From contig DDRH01000044.1 in the NCBI GenBank assembly GCA_002343075.1, forward strand, positions 108,690-172,689: a DNA stretch of 64,000 nt, read 5' to 3'. The DNA is from Phycisphaerales bacterium UBA2421 (GTDB lineage: Bacteria > Planctomycetota > Phycisphaerae > Tepidisphaerales > Tepidisphaeraceae). Below the pieces are notes generated by a model. It searched no databases. It was not told the DNA's origin and saw nothing but the letters and a program-made list of their open reading frames with translations. This document shows, one piece after another, positions 26,829 through 35,505 of this stretch. Both the position numbers and the translations under genes were made by a program. Within the stretch, counting starts at the first letter, position 1. Every line of letters begins with the position of its first letter.

Positions 26829-28740
26829 TTACGGCCTCCTCGTGAATCCTGAGCCGCACCGGTAGTGCGATCAGGCTGAGCAGCATGACAATCATCAAAA
26901 GTGCCGCGGCGGTGCCCCATAGCTTTTCGCCGACACGTGGATCAAACGAATCTTGTGCGAGAATGAAAATGTGATACGGCAGCGACAGCACCGGGCTTTC
27001 CACGATCCCGCGTGGGAACATCGCGCCGGCGAAGATCGTCGCGGTGAACATGATCGGTGCCGTTTCCCCCGCGGCACGGGCTAGCCCCAGCAGCGAGCCT
27101 GTGACCAATCCTGCGCGCGATTGAGGGATGATGACTGACCAGACCGTCTGCGACTTGCTCAAGCCCAGCCCACGTGCGGCCTCGATGTATTTCTTGGGCA
27201 ACGCTTTCATGCGCTCCACCAGCGCGACGGTGACGATGGGGATCATCATCAGCCCGAGAAGAATCCCGCCAGCAAGCCATGACTTGCCCCAGCCAAGGAA
27301 CTTCACGAAGACGACCAGCCCGAACAGGCCAAAGAGTATCGAAGGCGTGCCGTTCAGAAGGTAAAGCACCATGCCCAGTCCGCGCGCCGCCCGTTCACGA
27401 AGATAGACCGACTGCATGAGTGCGACGGCCACTGCGATCGGTGTGCAGACGCACAGTGCTGTGGTGATAAGCAGGAGTGTTCCGATGATGTTAAAGAAGA
27501 TTCCGCCGTCGGCGCCGACCAGTTTGATTTGTTCGGTGAAGAAGCGGAGGCTCAGTGCCGAGCTGCCGCGATAGAAGATTGCGAGGATCATCGCGAGCAT
27601 GACGCCGGTTGCCAGAAGCGTGCAGGCTGCGAATGAGCCGATCGAGAATCGCTCAAGCCATTTGCGGCGCTTTGGCAGGCGCGTTACCGCTGGCTCTTGG
27701 GCAAGACGCGCGGTCAAAAGTGCGTCGGATGTGCCTTTTGTTGAATGCGTTTTGGTCGGTCTGGCGTGTTTGGGCGCATTTTCAACCGGCTGTGGGGGCG
27801 AAGCGGCAGACTTTGGGGACGTTAGCGCCGCCGCAAGCAGTGTTACCGTGCCAACCATGACGAGCAGCATCAGCCCCAATCCCACGACTGCGGCCCAGTG
27901 GAGCGGGTCGCCGTAGGCGATGTTGATTTCCGCCCCGCCGAGTTTGCTGGCGAGTGTTTGTCCCGATTCCAGAAGCGGGCGTAGGGTAAACGGCTGGGTG
28001 GGGAGGTTGTTATCCTGCCGGCCGACCACGAGAAACACCGCGATCGCTTCGCCCAAGGCCCGCCCCAGGGCCAGCAGGACCGCGGCAATCACGCCGATGC
28101 GAGCCTGCGGCAGTGCCACGTGCATCACCGCGGAAAGGCGTGAAAGCCCTAGCCCGCGCGCCGCCTGCCGCTGCAGCGCTGGAACGGCGCGGAGCGCGTC
28201 GTCACTGAGTGTCATGACCGTGGGGAGAATCATGACCGCCAACAGCAGCCCCGCGGTCAGAATTGTATCGCCGCTGTGCAGGTCAAAGCTTTCAAATGTG
28301 TCATAGACGAAAGTGCGGAGGTACAGGATGCCGACCAACCCGTAGACAACTGAAGGAATACCCGCAAGCAGTTCGATCACAATTTTTACCATCAGGCGCG
28401 CGCGTCCCGGTAGAAACTCGCTTGTGATGATCGCAGCGCCAATACCCACCGGCGCAGCCACGCAAAGCGCCACCGCCGAGACCAGTAGTGTGCCAACGAT
28501 CATGGACAGCGCGCCGAACATCTGCTGGCGATAATGCCAGTTGTTCGAGGTAACATAGCCAAGACCGGAATGGCTTAGAACGGGAAGTGTCTGCCAGGCG
28601 AACAGCGCGACCATCCCCACGACAAACCCCGCGGTGACCGCAGTGCCAATCACGCTGAACACGAGCGTATAGCTCCACCGCCGCCGGTCAGGTGCGACGA
28701 CGCTGTAGGTGTCCGTGATTGGCACTGCGGGCGAGTTCAT
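26821..28740 (-). CDS. Fused PstC-PstA permease of a phosphate-type ABC transporter
   Basis: 639 residues from the ATG at 28740, one base after the pstS stop. The N-terminal half (about 20-310) is PstC-like and the C-terminal half (about 375-635) PstA-like. Each has six predicted helices and an EAA-type loop (GLGLSRLSAVMHVALPQARIG and its C-terminal counterpart GLGLSKSQTVW, cut here). They are joined by a Pro/Ala/Lys-rich linker of about 50 residues (SPKSAASPPQPVENAPKHA). Normally these are two proteins forming a heterodimer; a single chain would fix the pairing. A longer upstream reading frame overlapping pstS is not credible. Confidence 0.9.
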   Translation of the reverse strand: MNSPAVPITDTYSVVAPDRRRWSYTLVFSVIGTAVTAGFVVGMVALFAWQTLPVLSHSGLGYVTSNNWHYRQQMFGALSMIVGTLLVSAVALCVAAPVGIGAAIITSEFLPGRARLMVKIVIELLAGIPSVVYGLVGILYLRTFVYDTFESFDLHSGDTILTAGLLLAVMILPTVMTLSDDALRAVPALQRQAARGLGLSRLSAVMHVALPQARIGVIAAVLLALGRALGEAIAVFLVVGRQDNNLPTQPFTLRPLLESGQTLASKLGGAEINIAYGDPLHWAAVVGLGLMLLVMVGTVTLLAAALTSPKSAASPPQPVENAPKHARPTKTHSTKGTSDALLTARLAQEPAVTRLPKRRKWLERFSIGSFAACTLLATGVMLAMILAIFYRGSSALSLRFFTEQIKLVGADGGIFFNIIGTLLLITTALCVCTPIAVAVALMQSVYLRERAARGLGMVLYLLNGTPSILFGLFGLVVFVKFLGWGKSWLAGGILLGLMMIPIVTVALVERMKALPKKYIEAARGLGLSKSQTVWSVIIPQSRAGLVTGSLLGLARAAGETAPIMFTATIFAGAMFPRGIVESPVLSLPYHIFILAQDSFDPRVGEKLWGTAAALLMIVMLLSLIALPVRLRIHEEAVSA

Positions 28741-28741
28741 G

Positions 28742-29590
28742 CTATTTGCCGTCGACCACCATTTGATCGAGCGACAGGTAGCCGTGTTTGCGCACGAGCT
28801 CCTGGCCGCGCGGGCTGAGCACGAAATCAATGAACACTTTGGCATCGCCGGAAGGGGCACCATTCGTGAGCAGGAAGAGTGGGCGGCTCATCGGATATTT
28901 CCGATTGGCGATGTTGGCGGCGAGTGGTGCGACTTCTTCGCCGGCGTCGTTCTTTATTGACAATGCGAAAACCTGCTTGCCGTCGGCCCAGTTGGAGGAT
29001 AGCTGGCTTAACGCGCCGCGCGTGCCAGCAACCTTGTTGCGAGCCTCTTCATTCCCGCCGACCTCGGGAAAGCTGACCGGAGGCGCCTTCCTGGCGTTGC
29101 CGTAAACGAAGTGGGCAAAGACCTCCCAAGTTCCCCGGCCCGGCTCTTTGTTGAAGAATGCGATGCGGCGGTCTGCCCCACCGACGTCCTTCCAGTTGGT
29201 AATCTTGCCTTCATAAATATCGGCCAGTTGCTCCCGCGTCAGCGACCGCACACCGGCCTCCCACACATCTTTGCTGACGATCATCGCGACAGCGTCTTCA
29301 CCGATGTGTGTCTCAACAAAATCAACCGACGGATACTTCAGTTTGTCTTGTTCGGTGATGTGCTTTGAGCTCATCCCGATCTGCACCTGCCCGTCACCGA
29401 GGGCACTGATGCCGCCGGCACTGCCGCCTTGGGTATCGATCTGGATTGTCATCGCCTTCTCGGCCCGTAAAATTTCCGCGGCCTCGGCGGTGGGGAGATT
29501 GACTGTGGTCGAGCCGTTGATTTTTAAGATGTCAGCCAGCACGGGGGCGGCGATCGCGAGAATCGCGCCAAAGGTCATCCATGTTCGCAT
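28742..29590 (-). CDS. pstS: Phosphate-type ABC transporter substrate-binding protein
   Basis: 282 residues from the ATG at 29590, which begins a clear signal peptide (TFGAILAIAAPVLA); a GTG 45 bp upstream lacks a ribosome site. The mature protein starts with ILKINGSTTV, the oxyanion-binding loop of PstS-like proteins, with GGSAGGISAL and GRGTWEVFAHFV as the other ligand loops. This is the short PstS type of about 250-300 residues. It binds phosphate or arsenate in the periplasm and delivers it to the fused permease downstream. Substrate preference is not readable from the sequence; the arsenic-gene neighbours make arsenate handling a fair hypothesis. Confidence 0.9.
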   Translation of the reverse strand: MRTWMTFGAILAIAAPVLADILKINGSTTVNLPTAEAAEILRAEKAMTIQIDTQGGSAGGISALGDGQVQIGMSSKHITEQDKLKYPSVDFVETHIGEDAVAMIVSKDVWEAGVRSLTREQLADIYEGKITNWKDVGGADRRIAFFNKEPGRGTWEVFAHFVYGNARKAPPVSFPEVGGNEEARNKVAGTRGALSQLSSNWADGKQVFALSIKNDAGEEVAPLAANIANRKYPMSRPLFLLTNGAPSGDAKVFIDFVLSPRGQELVRKHGYLSLDQMVVDGK

Positions 29591-29656
29591 AAAGAGTATT
29601 GCCTTCTGGTTCGAGTTGCCGAACCGCAGTTTCACGGGTTGTGGAGAGAGAAATGA

Positions 29657-30340
29657 CTATGCTGCGGGCAACACAACGGGTGGGGGAATCTGCACGAATC
29701 GCTGGATGAAGTGCAGTGCCCCATGTCGGGCGATATCGCGAGAATCGGGAATCGAGGGGAACAGCGGTGTTGGTAGAACGAACAGCCGCGCGAGGATGGT
29801 TAAGTCGCCCGTGTGGTCAAGATCGAGCTTCCGTTCGAGCAGTGCGACGGCGGCACTGTCAAATCGGGCGAGCAATTCGTCGGCATCGGTATTCTGTTGC
29901 CAGCGAATGCGGTGCAGTCTCGCGCGGTCGGCGGTGTGCAGGCCGATCAGCCAGCACCCCCCGCGGTGGTCGGGGCCGATGACGAGTTGATTGGAGTCAA
30001 GGAGTTGAATCGCATTTGATACGTGGTCGCTCGTCAGTTGCGGGCAATCTCGACCGACGATGACAACCCGGTCATACCCCTCGGCGGCTAGATCGTTGAC
30101 GGCGTTCTCCAGCCGCTGCCCAAACGATCGCCCCCGTTGGCGATGCACCCGAACGTCGCGCTCTGCAATCTCCGAAGTGTTGTTGGAAAACCAATGAAGG
30201 TCGGCTCCCGCAGCGCTCAGGGCTGGCAATGACAGCAGCGGTGAGAAGCGCGACGAAAATCCCTTGCGGCGCAGATCGCGCTGCCGATTTTCGGCGAAAA
30301 TGAGAATCGCAACGCGGGGTTGCGCGGGGGGCATGTTCAT
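29657..30340 (-). CDS. DUF2064 (TIGR04282-type) transferase, arsenosugar-associated
   Basis: 227 residues. Nucleotide-sugar-transferase-like fold of the DUF2064 family: VAILIFAENRQRD at the start, RSFGQRLENAV, VVIVGRDCPQL and GPDHRGGCWLIGL are its signature stretches. The TIGR04282 branch is repeatedly found beside ArsS and is named as arsenosugar-biosynthesis glycosyltransferase or rSAM/selenodomain-associated transferase 1. Here it lies 67 bp upstream of pstS in the same direction, linking the transporter to the ArsS/ArsM genes further down. The partner transferase 2 (TIGR04283) is not in the window. Its exact reaction is not established. Confidence 0.82.
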   Translation of the reverse strand: MNMPPAQPRVAILIFAENRQRDLRRKGFSSRFSPLLSLPALSAAGADLHWFSNNTSEIAERDVRVHRQRGRSFGQRLENAVNDLAAEGYDRVVIVGRDCPQLTSDHVSNAIQLLDSNQLVIGPDHRGGCWLIGLHTADRARLHRIRWQQNTDADELLARFDSAAVALLERKLDLDHTGDLTILARLFVLPTPLFPSIPDSRDIARHGALHFIQRFVQIPPPVVLPAA

Positions 30341-30438
30341 TCTTTCATCGGCCAGGTTCCGCTCGGCGACCTGCCGTCATGAGATGGTCTCAGCATAGAA
30401 AACGTTACACACCGGTGCAGAATGAAGCAAATCGATCT

Positions 30439-30469
30439 GCGGCTTGTGACGGAACGAGAATCAAGCCGC
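30439..30469 (-). other. Hairpin between the ZnuA-like and DUF2064 genes
   Basis: GCGGCTTG (30439-30446) is exactly complementary to CAAGCCGC (30462-30469). It sits about 30 bp past the ZnuA-like stop and 100 bp before the transferase gene; the minus-strand sequence after it is only moderately T-rich. It could be a weak terminator or an attenuator. Confidence 0.4.
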
Positions 30470-30497
30470 CCGATCACATTGGGACAACACTCGATGC

Positions 30498-31382
30498 CTA
30501 CCGACTATTCCCGCGACGTAGCGCCGCGGCGAGCTGTTCGTAGTTGTAGCGCATGATCCTGTCGTAGCTGTCTCGCCCCTGGGGTGAACTTGAACCCAGT
30601 GAATCAATCCGGGCGACCGGAATCGCAACGGTTTGCTCGAGCGCTGCAACGGCTGAAAGCGGAATGTCGGCCTCGACTAGCATGATTCTACTCTGCTTCG
30701 CTTTAATCGTATCTGGAAGCGTGGCAATGGCTTGCGCATCGAAAGTTAGAAGTGACGCGCGCGAGAGCGGTTCGATTACAAAGCTGTGCTGCTTGCCGAG
30801 GGCGGAATAGTCCTTTCCGATCGAGCCGACGCGCAAACTGTGCAGAGGGGTGAGCAGGTTCTTTCCATAGTCGCCGAGCGAATCAAGCTGCTTTACACAC
30901 TCTGCCGCGCGCTGCCGGTATTCGTCGCCGTGCGCGGGGTCGACCGCGGCGAGGCGGTCGCCAAGCTCGCGCGCGGCTTGAGCGACGATGGCAGTGTTGA
31001 GCCAGAGTTGCGATTCTCCTGCACCCCACTCGGCGAACCGGTCGAGTCGAATCAGTCGGCGGTCGCCAAAGGCGTTGGCGAACTGGTCGGTGTAAGGTCC
31101 TTCCGCCACGCCGTTGGACAAGATCGCTACGGCCCGGCGCATCTGCTCAATCTGGGCCGGCGAGGGTTGGTAGCCGGCAAGCTCCTGCCCCGACTCGATC
31201 CACCAGGCCACCTCCACTCGTTCGCCGCCGATTTGCTGGGCAATGCTGGCCAGGGGGTAGACACTTGCTACGACCAGCAACTTTCGCCGAGGCGCTTGTG
31301 AAGCGGCGGTGTCGGCTGTGCGGTCACAACCGAGGCTGCCCAGAACGAGAAGACTGCAGAATAGGGTTGTGATCCAACGCAT
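30498..31382 (-). CDS. ZnuA-like lipoprotein lacking the metal-ligand histidines
   Basis: 294 residues. Signal peptide with lipobox LGSLGC (Cys19 as lipid anchor). The fold matches cluster A-I metal-binding proteins: VASVYPLASIAQQIGGERV, GYQPSPAQIEQ, NGVAEGPYTDQF, and the C-terminal MRYNYEQLAAAL. The ligand motifs are lost. The family's DPHxYxPSP reads ELAGYQPSP, DPHxWLDP reads ESQLWLNT, and the mid-protein HxAFxY has no His at the expected place; the late Asp (RIDSLG) remains. No ZnuB/ZnuC genes are adjacent. It therefore probably does not bind zinc or manganese in the standard way. It opens the same-strand arsenosugar/Pst run. Confidence 0.8.
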   Translation of the reverse strand: MRWITTLFCSLLVLGSLGCDRTADTAASQAPRRKLLVVASVYPLASIAQQIGGERVEVAWWIESGQELAGYQPSPAQIEQMRRAVAILSNGVAEGPYTDQFANAFGDRRLIRLDRFAEWGAGESQLWLNTAIVAQAARELGDRLAAVDPAHGDEYRQRAAECVKQLDSLGDYGKNLLTPLHSLRVGSIGKDYSALGKQHSFVIEPLSRASLLTFDAQAIATLPDTIKAKQSRIMLVEADIPLSAVAALEQTVAIPVARIDSLGSSSPQGRDSYDRIMRYNYEQLAAALRRGNSR

Positions 31383-31477
31383 CGAGGTTTCTCGCTTGTT
31401 CTGTTGGTTTTCTCTCGCCCAGACACCCTAGCAACCACGCGCCCCGCACCGCGGACGATATCTTCCCGAAATCGAGA

Positions 31478-31505
31478 TTGCCCCACAACCGGGCGATGCT
31501 ATAGT
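31478..31505 (+). promoter_or_regulatory. Predicted sigma-70-type promoter of rpoN
   Basis: TTGCCC (31478-31483), 16 bp, then TATAGT (31500-31505) preceded by TGC, an extended -10. It would give a leader of about 50 bases before the rpoN start at 31562. Confidence 0.5.
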
Positions 31506-31561
31506 GTAAAAGCATGCAAACGGTGTGCCGACGCGATTAAAGTTGTAAGTATTGATTATAA

Positions 31562-33091
31562 ATGAGTTTAAGTCAGTCCATGTCAATGCGGATGGATCAG
31601 CGGCAAGTGCTTACGCCGCGAATGATCCAATCGATGGAGATCCTCCAACTGCCGTTGATGGCGCTGCAGGAGCGCATCGAGCAAGAGTTGCAGGCCAATC
31701 CGGTTCTGGAGCTTCGGCAGGACGACCCGGACGCCATCTGGGATCCCAAAGCTGCCGCCGACGCCTCCGCGGCGGCCGCGGAGACCTCCGAAGGAGAGCG
31801 CGCGTTGGTCGTCGATGATGCGAAAACCGACGGCGCCGAAGATTTCGCCCGGCTGGACCGCATCGCCGACTATCTTGAAAACTCGGAGTCGGCCACCGAT
31901 TCGCCCTATAAAAGCCGAGCGGCGCAACAATTCGACGGCGAGCGCGATGGGAAGATGGACGCCATGGCCAATTCGCCCAGCCGGGGCGAGTCGCTTTCCG
32001 AGCACCTTTTGAATCAGTGGGCCTTGCTGGAAATCCCGCCCCACCTCGATGCCGCGGGCCAGGCAATCATCGCGAATCTGGATGATTCCGGCTATCTGCG
32101 TACGCCGTTCGAGGAGATTCAAAGGCAGATGAAGACGCCCGCGACGACTGCCGAGCTGGAGCAGGCACTCAAGCTAGTGCAAACGCTCGAGCCCGCCGGC
32201 GTAGGTGCGCGGTCTTTGCCGGAGTGCCTGCTGATTCAGCTCGATGCGATCGAGGATGATGAAGTGATGTCTGAAGGGCACGATTTCGATCTGGAACGGG
32301 CACTGTTGCGGTCGTATCAGAAAGATCTGGAACTGAACCGGTATCCGCAGATTGCCAAGTCGCTGGGCAGGGAGATTGAGGATATACAGGCCGCCGTCAG
32401 GCGGCTGGGCCGGCTTCGCCCGCATCCGGGGAAGCTGTTTGGCCGGGACGAAGCTGCGCCGATTACCCCCGATGCGACAGTCTATTTTGACGAAGACACG
32501 AAAAAGTACGAAATCAAGATGGCGCGCGAGCCGGCGGACGACCTTTACATTTCCGGCACATACCGGCGCATGCTTAAGGATAAATCGGTCGAGAAGACCA
32601 CCCGCGAGTATCTGAACAACAATGTGCGCAACGCGAAGTGGCTGATCGAATCGATTATGCAGCGGTCGAGCACGGTAAAACGTGTGATTCGGGTTGTGGT
32701 CGATGCTCAGCAGGAGTTTTTCGAGCGAGGCCCCGAAGCGCTCAAGCCGCTTCCGATGATTCTAGTCGCCGATCAACTAGGGATCCATGTGGCCACGGTC
32801 AGCCGGGCAGTGAGCGAGAAATGGATCCAAACCCCGCGCGGCGTGTTCCCGCTACGACGATTTTTCAGCCAAGGCACCACCAACACCGGCAGCGGGGAAG
32901 ATGTCTCATGGGATGCGGTGAAGGAAAAGCTCAAGCAGTTGGTCGATTCCGAAGACAAGACCAACCCGCTGAATGATGATGAGCTGGTTGAGAAGCTAAA
33001 ATCGCAGGGCCTGGACCTCGCCCGCCGGACTGTTGCGAAGTATCGAAAGATTCTCGATATCCCCGTAGCACGGCAACGACGGCAGTTTTAG
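31562..33091 (+). CDS. rpoN: RNA polymerase sigma-54 factor
   Basis: 509 residues. Region I is Gln/Leu-rich (LTPRMIQSMEILQLPLMALQ), the activator-contact segment; an acidic region II follows (about 55-120); the core-binding region includes GYLRTPFEEI and EPAGVGARSLPECLLIQL. The DNA-binding part has HVATVSRAVSEKWIQTPRG (the -12 helix-turn-helix), and the RpoN box is ARRTVAKYRK near the C-terminus. Sigma-54 recognises -24/-12 promoters and requires AAA+ activators. No activator is encoded in the window. It is a single gene, divergent from the ZnuA-like lipoprotein gene. Confidence 0.97.
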   Translation: MSLSQSMSMRMDQRQVLTPRMIQSMEILQLPLMALQERIEQELQANPVLELRQDDPDAIWDPKAAADASAAAAETSEGERALVVDDAKTDGAEDFARLDRIADYLENSESATDSPYKSRAAQQFDGERDGKMDAMANSPSRGESLSEHLLNQWALLEIPPHLDAAGQAIIANLDDSGYLRTPFEEIQRQMKTPATTAELEQALKLVQTLEPAGVGARSLPECLLIQLDAIEDDEVMSEGHDFDLERALLRSYQKDLELNRYPQIAKSLGREIEDIQAAVRRLGRLRPHPGKLFGRDEAAPITPDATVYFDEDTKKYEIKMAREPADDLYISGTYRRMLKDKSVEKTTREYLNNNVRNAKWLIESIMQRSSTVKRVIRVVVDAQQEFFERGPEALKPLPMILVADQLGIHVATVSRAVSEKWIQTPRGVFPLRRFFSQGTTNTGSGEDVSWDAVKEKLKQLVDSEDKTNPLNDDELVEKLKSQGLDLARRTVAKYRKILDIPVARQRRQF

Positions 33092-33349
33092 CACCTCGAA
33101 GCGCTCCGGCACATTGAAGGTCTTTTCAAGGCGTTTCCTTCAGAGCTCCGCCGTGCTGGGTAGCCAGTGGAACCGGAGCATCATGCTCGCCGATTTCCAA
33201 TCTACTGCATCTGGTGTAGCCAAAAAGCCGACCGCTGGATACTGGGCATTTTTTTGTGCGCTACCGCTTCAAGAAAAGACGACTGCAGGCGATTCGCACT
33301 GGGTGGCAAGTACCAGAGTATATGGTCCGAAATCGGGCAGGCAGTGGTC

Positions 33350-33667
33350 TTATTGCTCCGCCAACTGTCGCAGATACTCAAACGAGTAAATCCCGCTGTT
33401 GTGGTCGTCGCTCCACTCCAGCCGCAGAGCATAGTTGCCGACAAGCTCGGCGCTCACTACGGCCGTTTCGCCATTAAATGTCCCGAGTACATTTAGCCGC
33501 CTTGGCTTAGCCGATTGCGCCTCGCGTGCGGCGCGACAGGAGGCGCAGGGGCAGTTCGTGCGAAGTTTCGCGAGCGAAAACTCGGCTCGTTTGCCGTCAG
33601 CGAACTCGACCGTGAGCTTTTCGGACTTTTTCAGGTCGATTCGGGTTGGGGTGGTTCGGGTTGACAT
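33350..33667 (-). CDS. DUF971 (GBBH-like N-terminal domain) protein
   Basis: 105 residues from the ATG at 33667. The family core is visible: RIDLKKSEKLTVEFADGKRA, LRTNCPCASCRAA and YALRLEWSDDHNSGIYSFEYL. The CPCAxC cysteines and the downstream His suggest the zinc site of the gamma-butyrobetaine-hydroxylase N-terminal-like domain. Stand-alone DUF971 proteins are linked in various bacteria to iron-sulfur or cofactor metabolism, but no reaction is settled. The start overlaps the stop of the small membrane protein gene (TGATG), so translation is probably coupled. A longer frame to 33736 would overlap that gene extensively and is unlikely. Confidence 0.85.
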   Translation of the reverse strand: MSTRTTPTRIDLKKSEKLTVEFADGKRAEFSLAKLRTNCPCASCRAAREAQSAKPRRLNVLGTFNGETAVVSAELVGNYALRLEWSDDHNSGIYSFEYLRQLAEQ

Positions 33668-33852
33668 CAGCGTCGCAGGAAAAGCGCGTAGAGAATCCAT
33701 GCAATTGCCAGCCCGCAAACGATCAGGCCCACCCACTGCAGAAACTTCGCACGGCCTTTCCCGCCGCGCATCTTACGCAGTTCGCGATAGTTTCCCCCGT
33801 CAGGCCGAATGCTTCGTCGGCGGGCGGTTTTGTTGAGATATTTAGCACGCAT
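33667..33852 (-). CDS. Small single-pass membrane protein
   Basis: 61 residues from the ATG at 33852. The first 40 residues are very basic (MRAKYLNKTARRRS and RELRKMRGGKGR), followed by one hydrophobic helix (WVGLIVCGLAIAWILYALF) and an RR end. The family is not recognised. It lies between gatB (77 bp upstream) and the DUF971 gene, overlapping the latter's start, and the arrangement supports it being real. The composition fits a small inner-membrane protein with its N-terminus in the cytoplasm, by the positive-inside rule. Confidence 0.5.
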   Translation of the reverse strand: MRAKYLNKTARRRSIRPDGGNYRELRKMRGGKGRAKFLQWVGLIVCGLAIAWILYALFLRR

Positions 33853-33929
33853 CGTTCTGACACAGATTCTACCCGGACGGTCATCTGCCGGTAGCCTATG
33901 CGCATTTGGGCCAAAACTCACGCAACAGT

Positions 33930-35441
33930 TCAGGCGAGTTTTTGCCGGAGCCGTTCTTGTACCACCTTGGGGTTCAACCCCTTCATGCTCTTCATAATCA
34001 TTCCCACCAGCGCACCGAGCGCCGCCTGCTTGCCTGCTCTGAAATCTTGCAAGGACTTCGGGTTTTCGGCGATCAGCAGGTCGATTGCAGCATCGACGGC
34101 GGTGGTGTCGCTCGACTGAACGAGGCCCATCTCCTGCGCGAGTTGTTCGACGTAGTGCGCGGTCAATGCGTTGCCCCCGCAGGAGAGTAACTTCTCGAAT
34201 AAGGGGAGCGCGCTGCTTGCGCCGATCTTACTTGCATCGATGAGTTTGGCTACGTCGGCTAACTGCGACGCTTCCAATCCGATTTCGGCGACAGAGTGGT
34301 TGCGATCATTGGCTAGTTTTTGCACGACGTTGATCAGCAGATTGGCGACGCGCTTGGCGTCGGCGCCATGCTTCAGAGTTGATTCGTAGAAATCGCCCAC
34401 GCCCCGATCCGCCGCCAGCGCCGCGGCGTCAGCTGCGGATAATCCCAGCGCGGTTGCGTACCGCTCGCGCCGCTGCGCCGGCGACTCACCCACCTGCGAC
34501 TTCAGTTCCGTCAGCCACACATCATCGATGATCACCGGTACCAGATCGGGGTCGGGGAAATAGCGGTAGTCGTTAGCCTCTTCCTTATCCCGTTGATGAA
34601 ACGTCGTTTGCGTCGATTCATCCCAGCCGTAGGTGCTCTTTTTGCCCAGCGTCCCGGTTTCTTCCCACTCGCGCAGCTGCCTTGCGATTTCGTAACCGGT
34701 CGCGCGTTCCAGGACACTAAATGAGTTGAGATTCTTGATTTCGGTGATAGCGGTCTTGTGAACCGCGCCGTGGGTGTCGGTGATGTGCAAGTTGATGTTA
34801 GGCTCAAATCGCATCTGTCCGAGCTGCATTTGCGCGTGACTGACCCCGAGAAACTGCACGCGCTTCTGAAGTTCCTGTGCAAACAAAACGACCTGCTTGG
34901 CCGATGTAAAATCCGGTTCGGTCACTATCTCCAGAAGCGGCGTGCCCGCGCGGTTGAGATCGACGATGCTGTGATCGATCAGAAACCCGCCGGGCGCTTC
35001 GTGCAGCAGCTTTCCGGCATCTTCCTCAAGGTGTGCCCTGCGAATGCGAATGGTCTGTGCGATACCGGTTTCGTCAGGCACGGTCATCGCGCCTTCATAG
35101 CACAGCGGAAGATCGTACTGACTGATCTGATAGTTCTTCGGAAGGTCGGGATAGTAGTAGCTCTTGCGATCCCACTTGGTGAACTGGTTTATCTTACATC
35201 CCAGCGACAATCCCACCTTGATGGAATGCTCAACCGCAGTCTTGTTGATTACCGGAAGTGTGCCGGGCAGGCCGAGAATCTGCGCGTCCACGGCGCTGTT
35301 TGGCTCCGGCGGCGGCGCGCCCGGCCGCAGGTTGCCGCTGGCATTGGCAACCGCGGTAAAGAGTTTGGTGTGCGTGGCGAGCTGAACGTGAATCTCGAGG
35401 CCGATCATCACTCGAATTGATTGTGCGGTTCGTAGAGCCAT
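33930..35441 (-). CDS. gatB: Aspartyl/glutamyl-tRNA amidotransferase subunit B
   Basis: 503 residues, normal for GatB. The family signatures are clear: IGLEIHVQLATHTKLF, WDRKSYYYPDLPKNYQISQYD, EEDAGKLLH, DLNRAGTPLLEIVTEPD and YRYFPDPDL. GatB phosphorylates Glu-tRNA-Gln or Asp-tRNA-Asn, which is then amidated with ammonia from GatA, so that Gln- or Asn-tRNA is formed indirectly. The C-terminal Yqey-like domain (about 350-503) binds tRNA. gatA and gatC are not in the window. The start has no ribosome site; TAATCT or TGTAGT elements just upstream suggest a very short leader. Confidence 0.97.
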   Translation of the reverse strand: MALRTAQSIRVMIGLEIHVQLATHTKLFTAVANASGNLRPGAPPPEPNSAVDAQILGLPGTLPVINKTAVEHSIKVGLSLGCKINQFTKWDRKSYYYPDLPKNYQISQYDLPLCYEGAMTVPDETGIAQTIRIRRAHLEEDAGKLLHEAPGGFLIDHSIVDLNRAGTPLLEIVTEPDFTSAKQVVLFAQELQKRVQFLGVSHAQMQLGQMRFEPNINLHITDTHGAVHKTAITEIKNLNSFSVLERATGYEIARQLREWEETGTLGKKSTYGWDESTQTTFHQRDKEEANDYRYFPDPDLVPVIIDDVWLTELKSQVGESPAQRRERYATALGLSAADAAALAADRGVGDFYESTLKHGADAKRVANLLINVVQKLANDRNHSVAEIGLEASQLADVAKLIDASKIGASSALPLFEKLLSCGGNALTAHYVEQLAQEMGLVQSSDTTAVDAAIDLLIAENPKSLQDFRAGKQAALGALVGMIMKSMKGLNPKVVQERLRQKLA

Positions 35442-35488
35442 ATCTCACTACAGATTACCGCACATTTGCCGGCTTTGGGAATCGAATA

Positions 35489-35497
35489 TGCTACAAT
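35489..35497 (+). promoter_or_regulatory. Extended -10 element before the nucleotidyltransferase-like gene
   Basis: TGCTACAAT is a TGn-extended -10 whose end is 8 bases before the ATG at 35506. Its position favours 35506 over 35488 as the start and implies a nearly leaderless transcript. Confidence 0.45.
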
Positions 35498-35505
35498 CCC
35501 GACCG

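Noticed and set aside
28741..28863. Extension of the fused permease into pstS
   Set aside because: It would overlap pstS in another frame; the ATG at 28740 follows the pstS stop by one base and starts a normal PstC.
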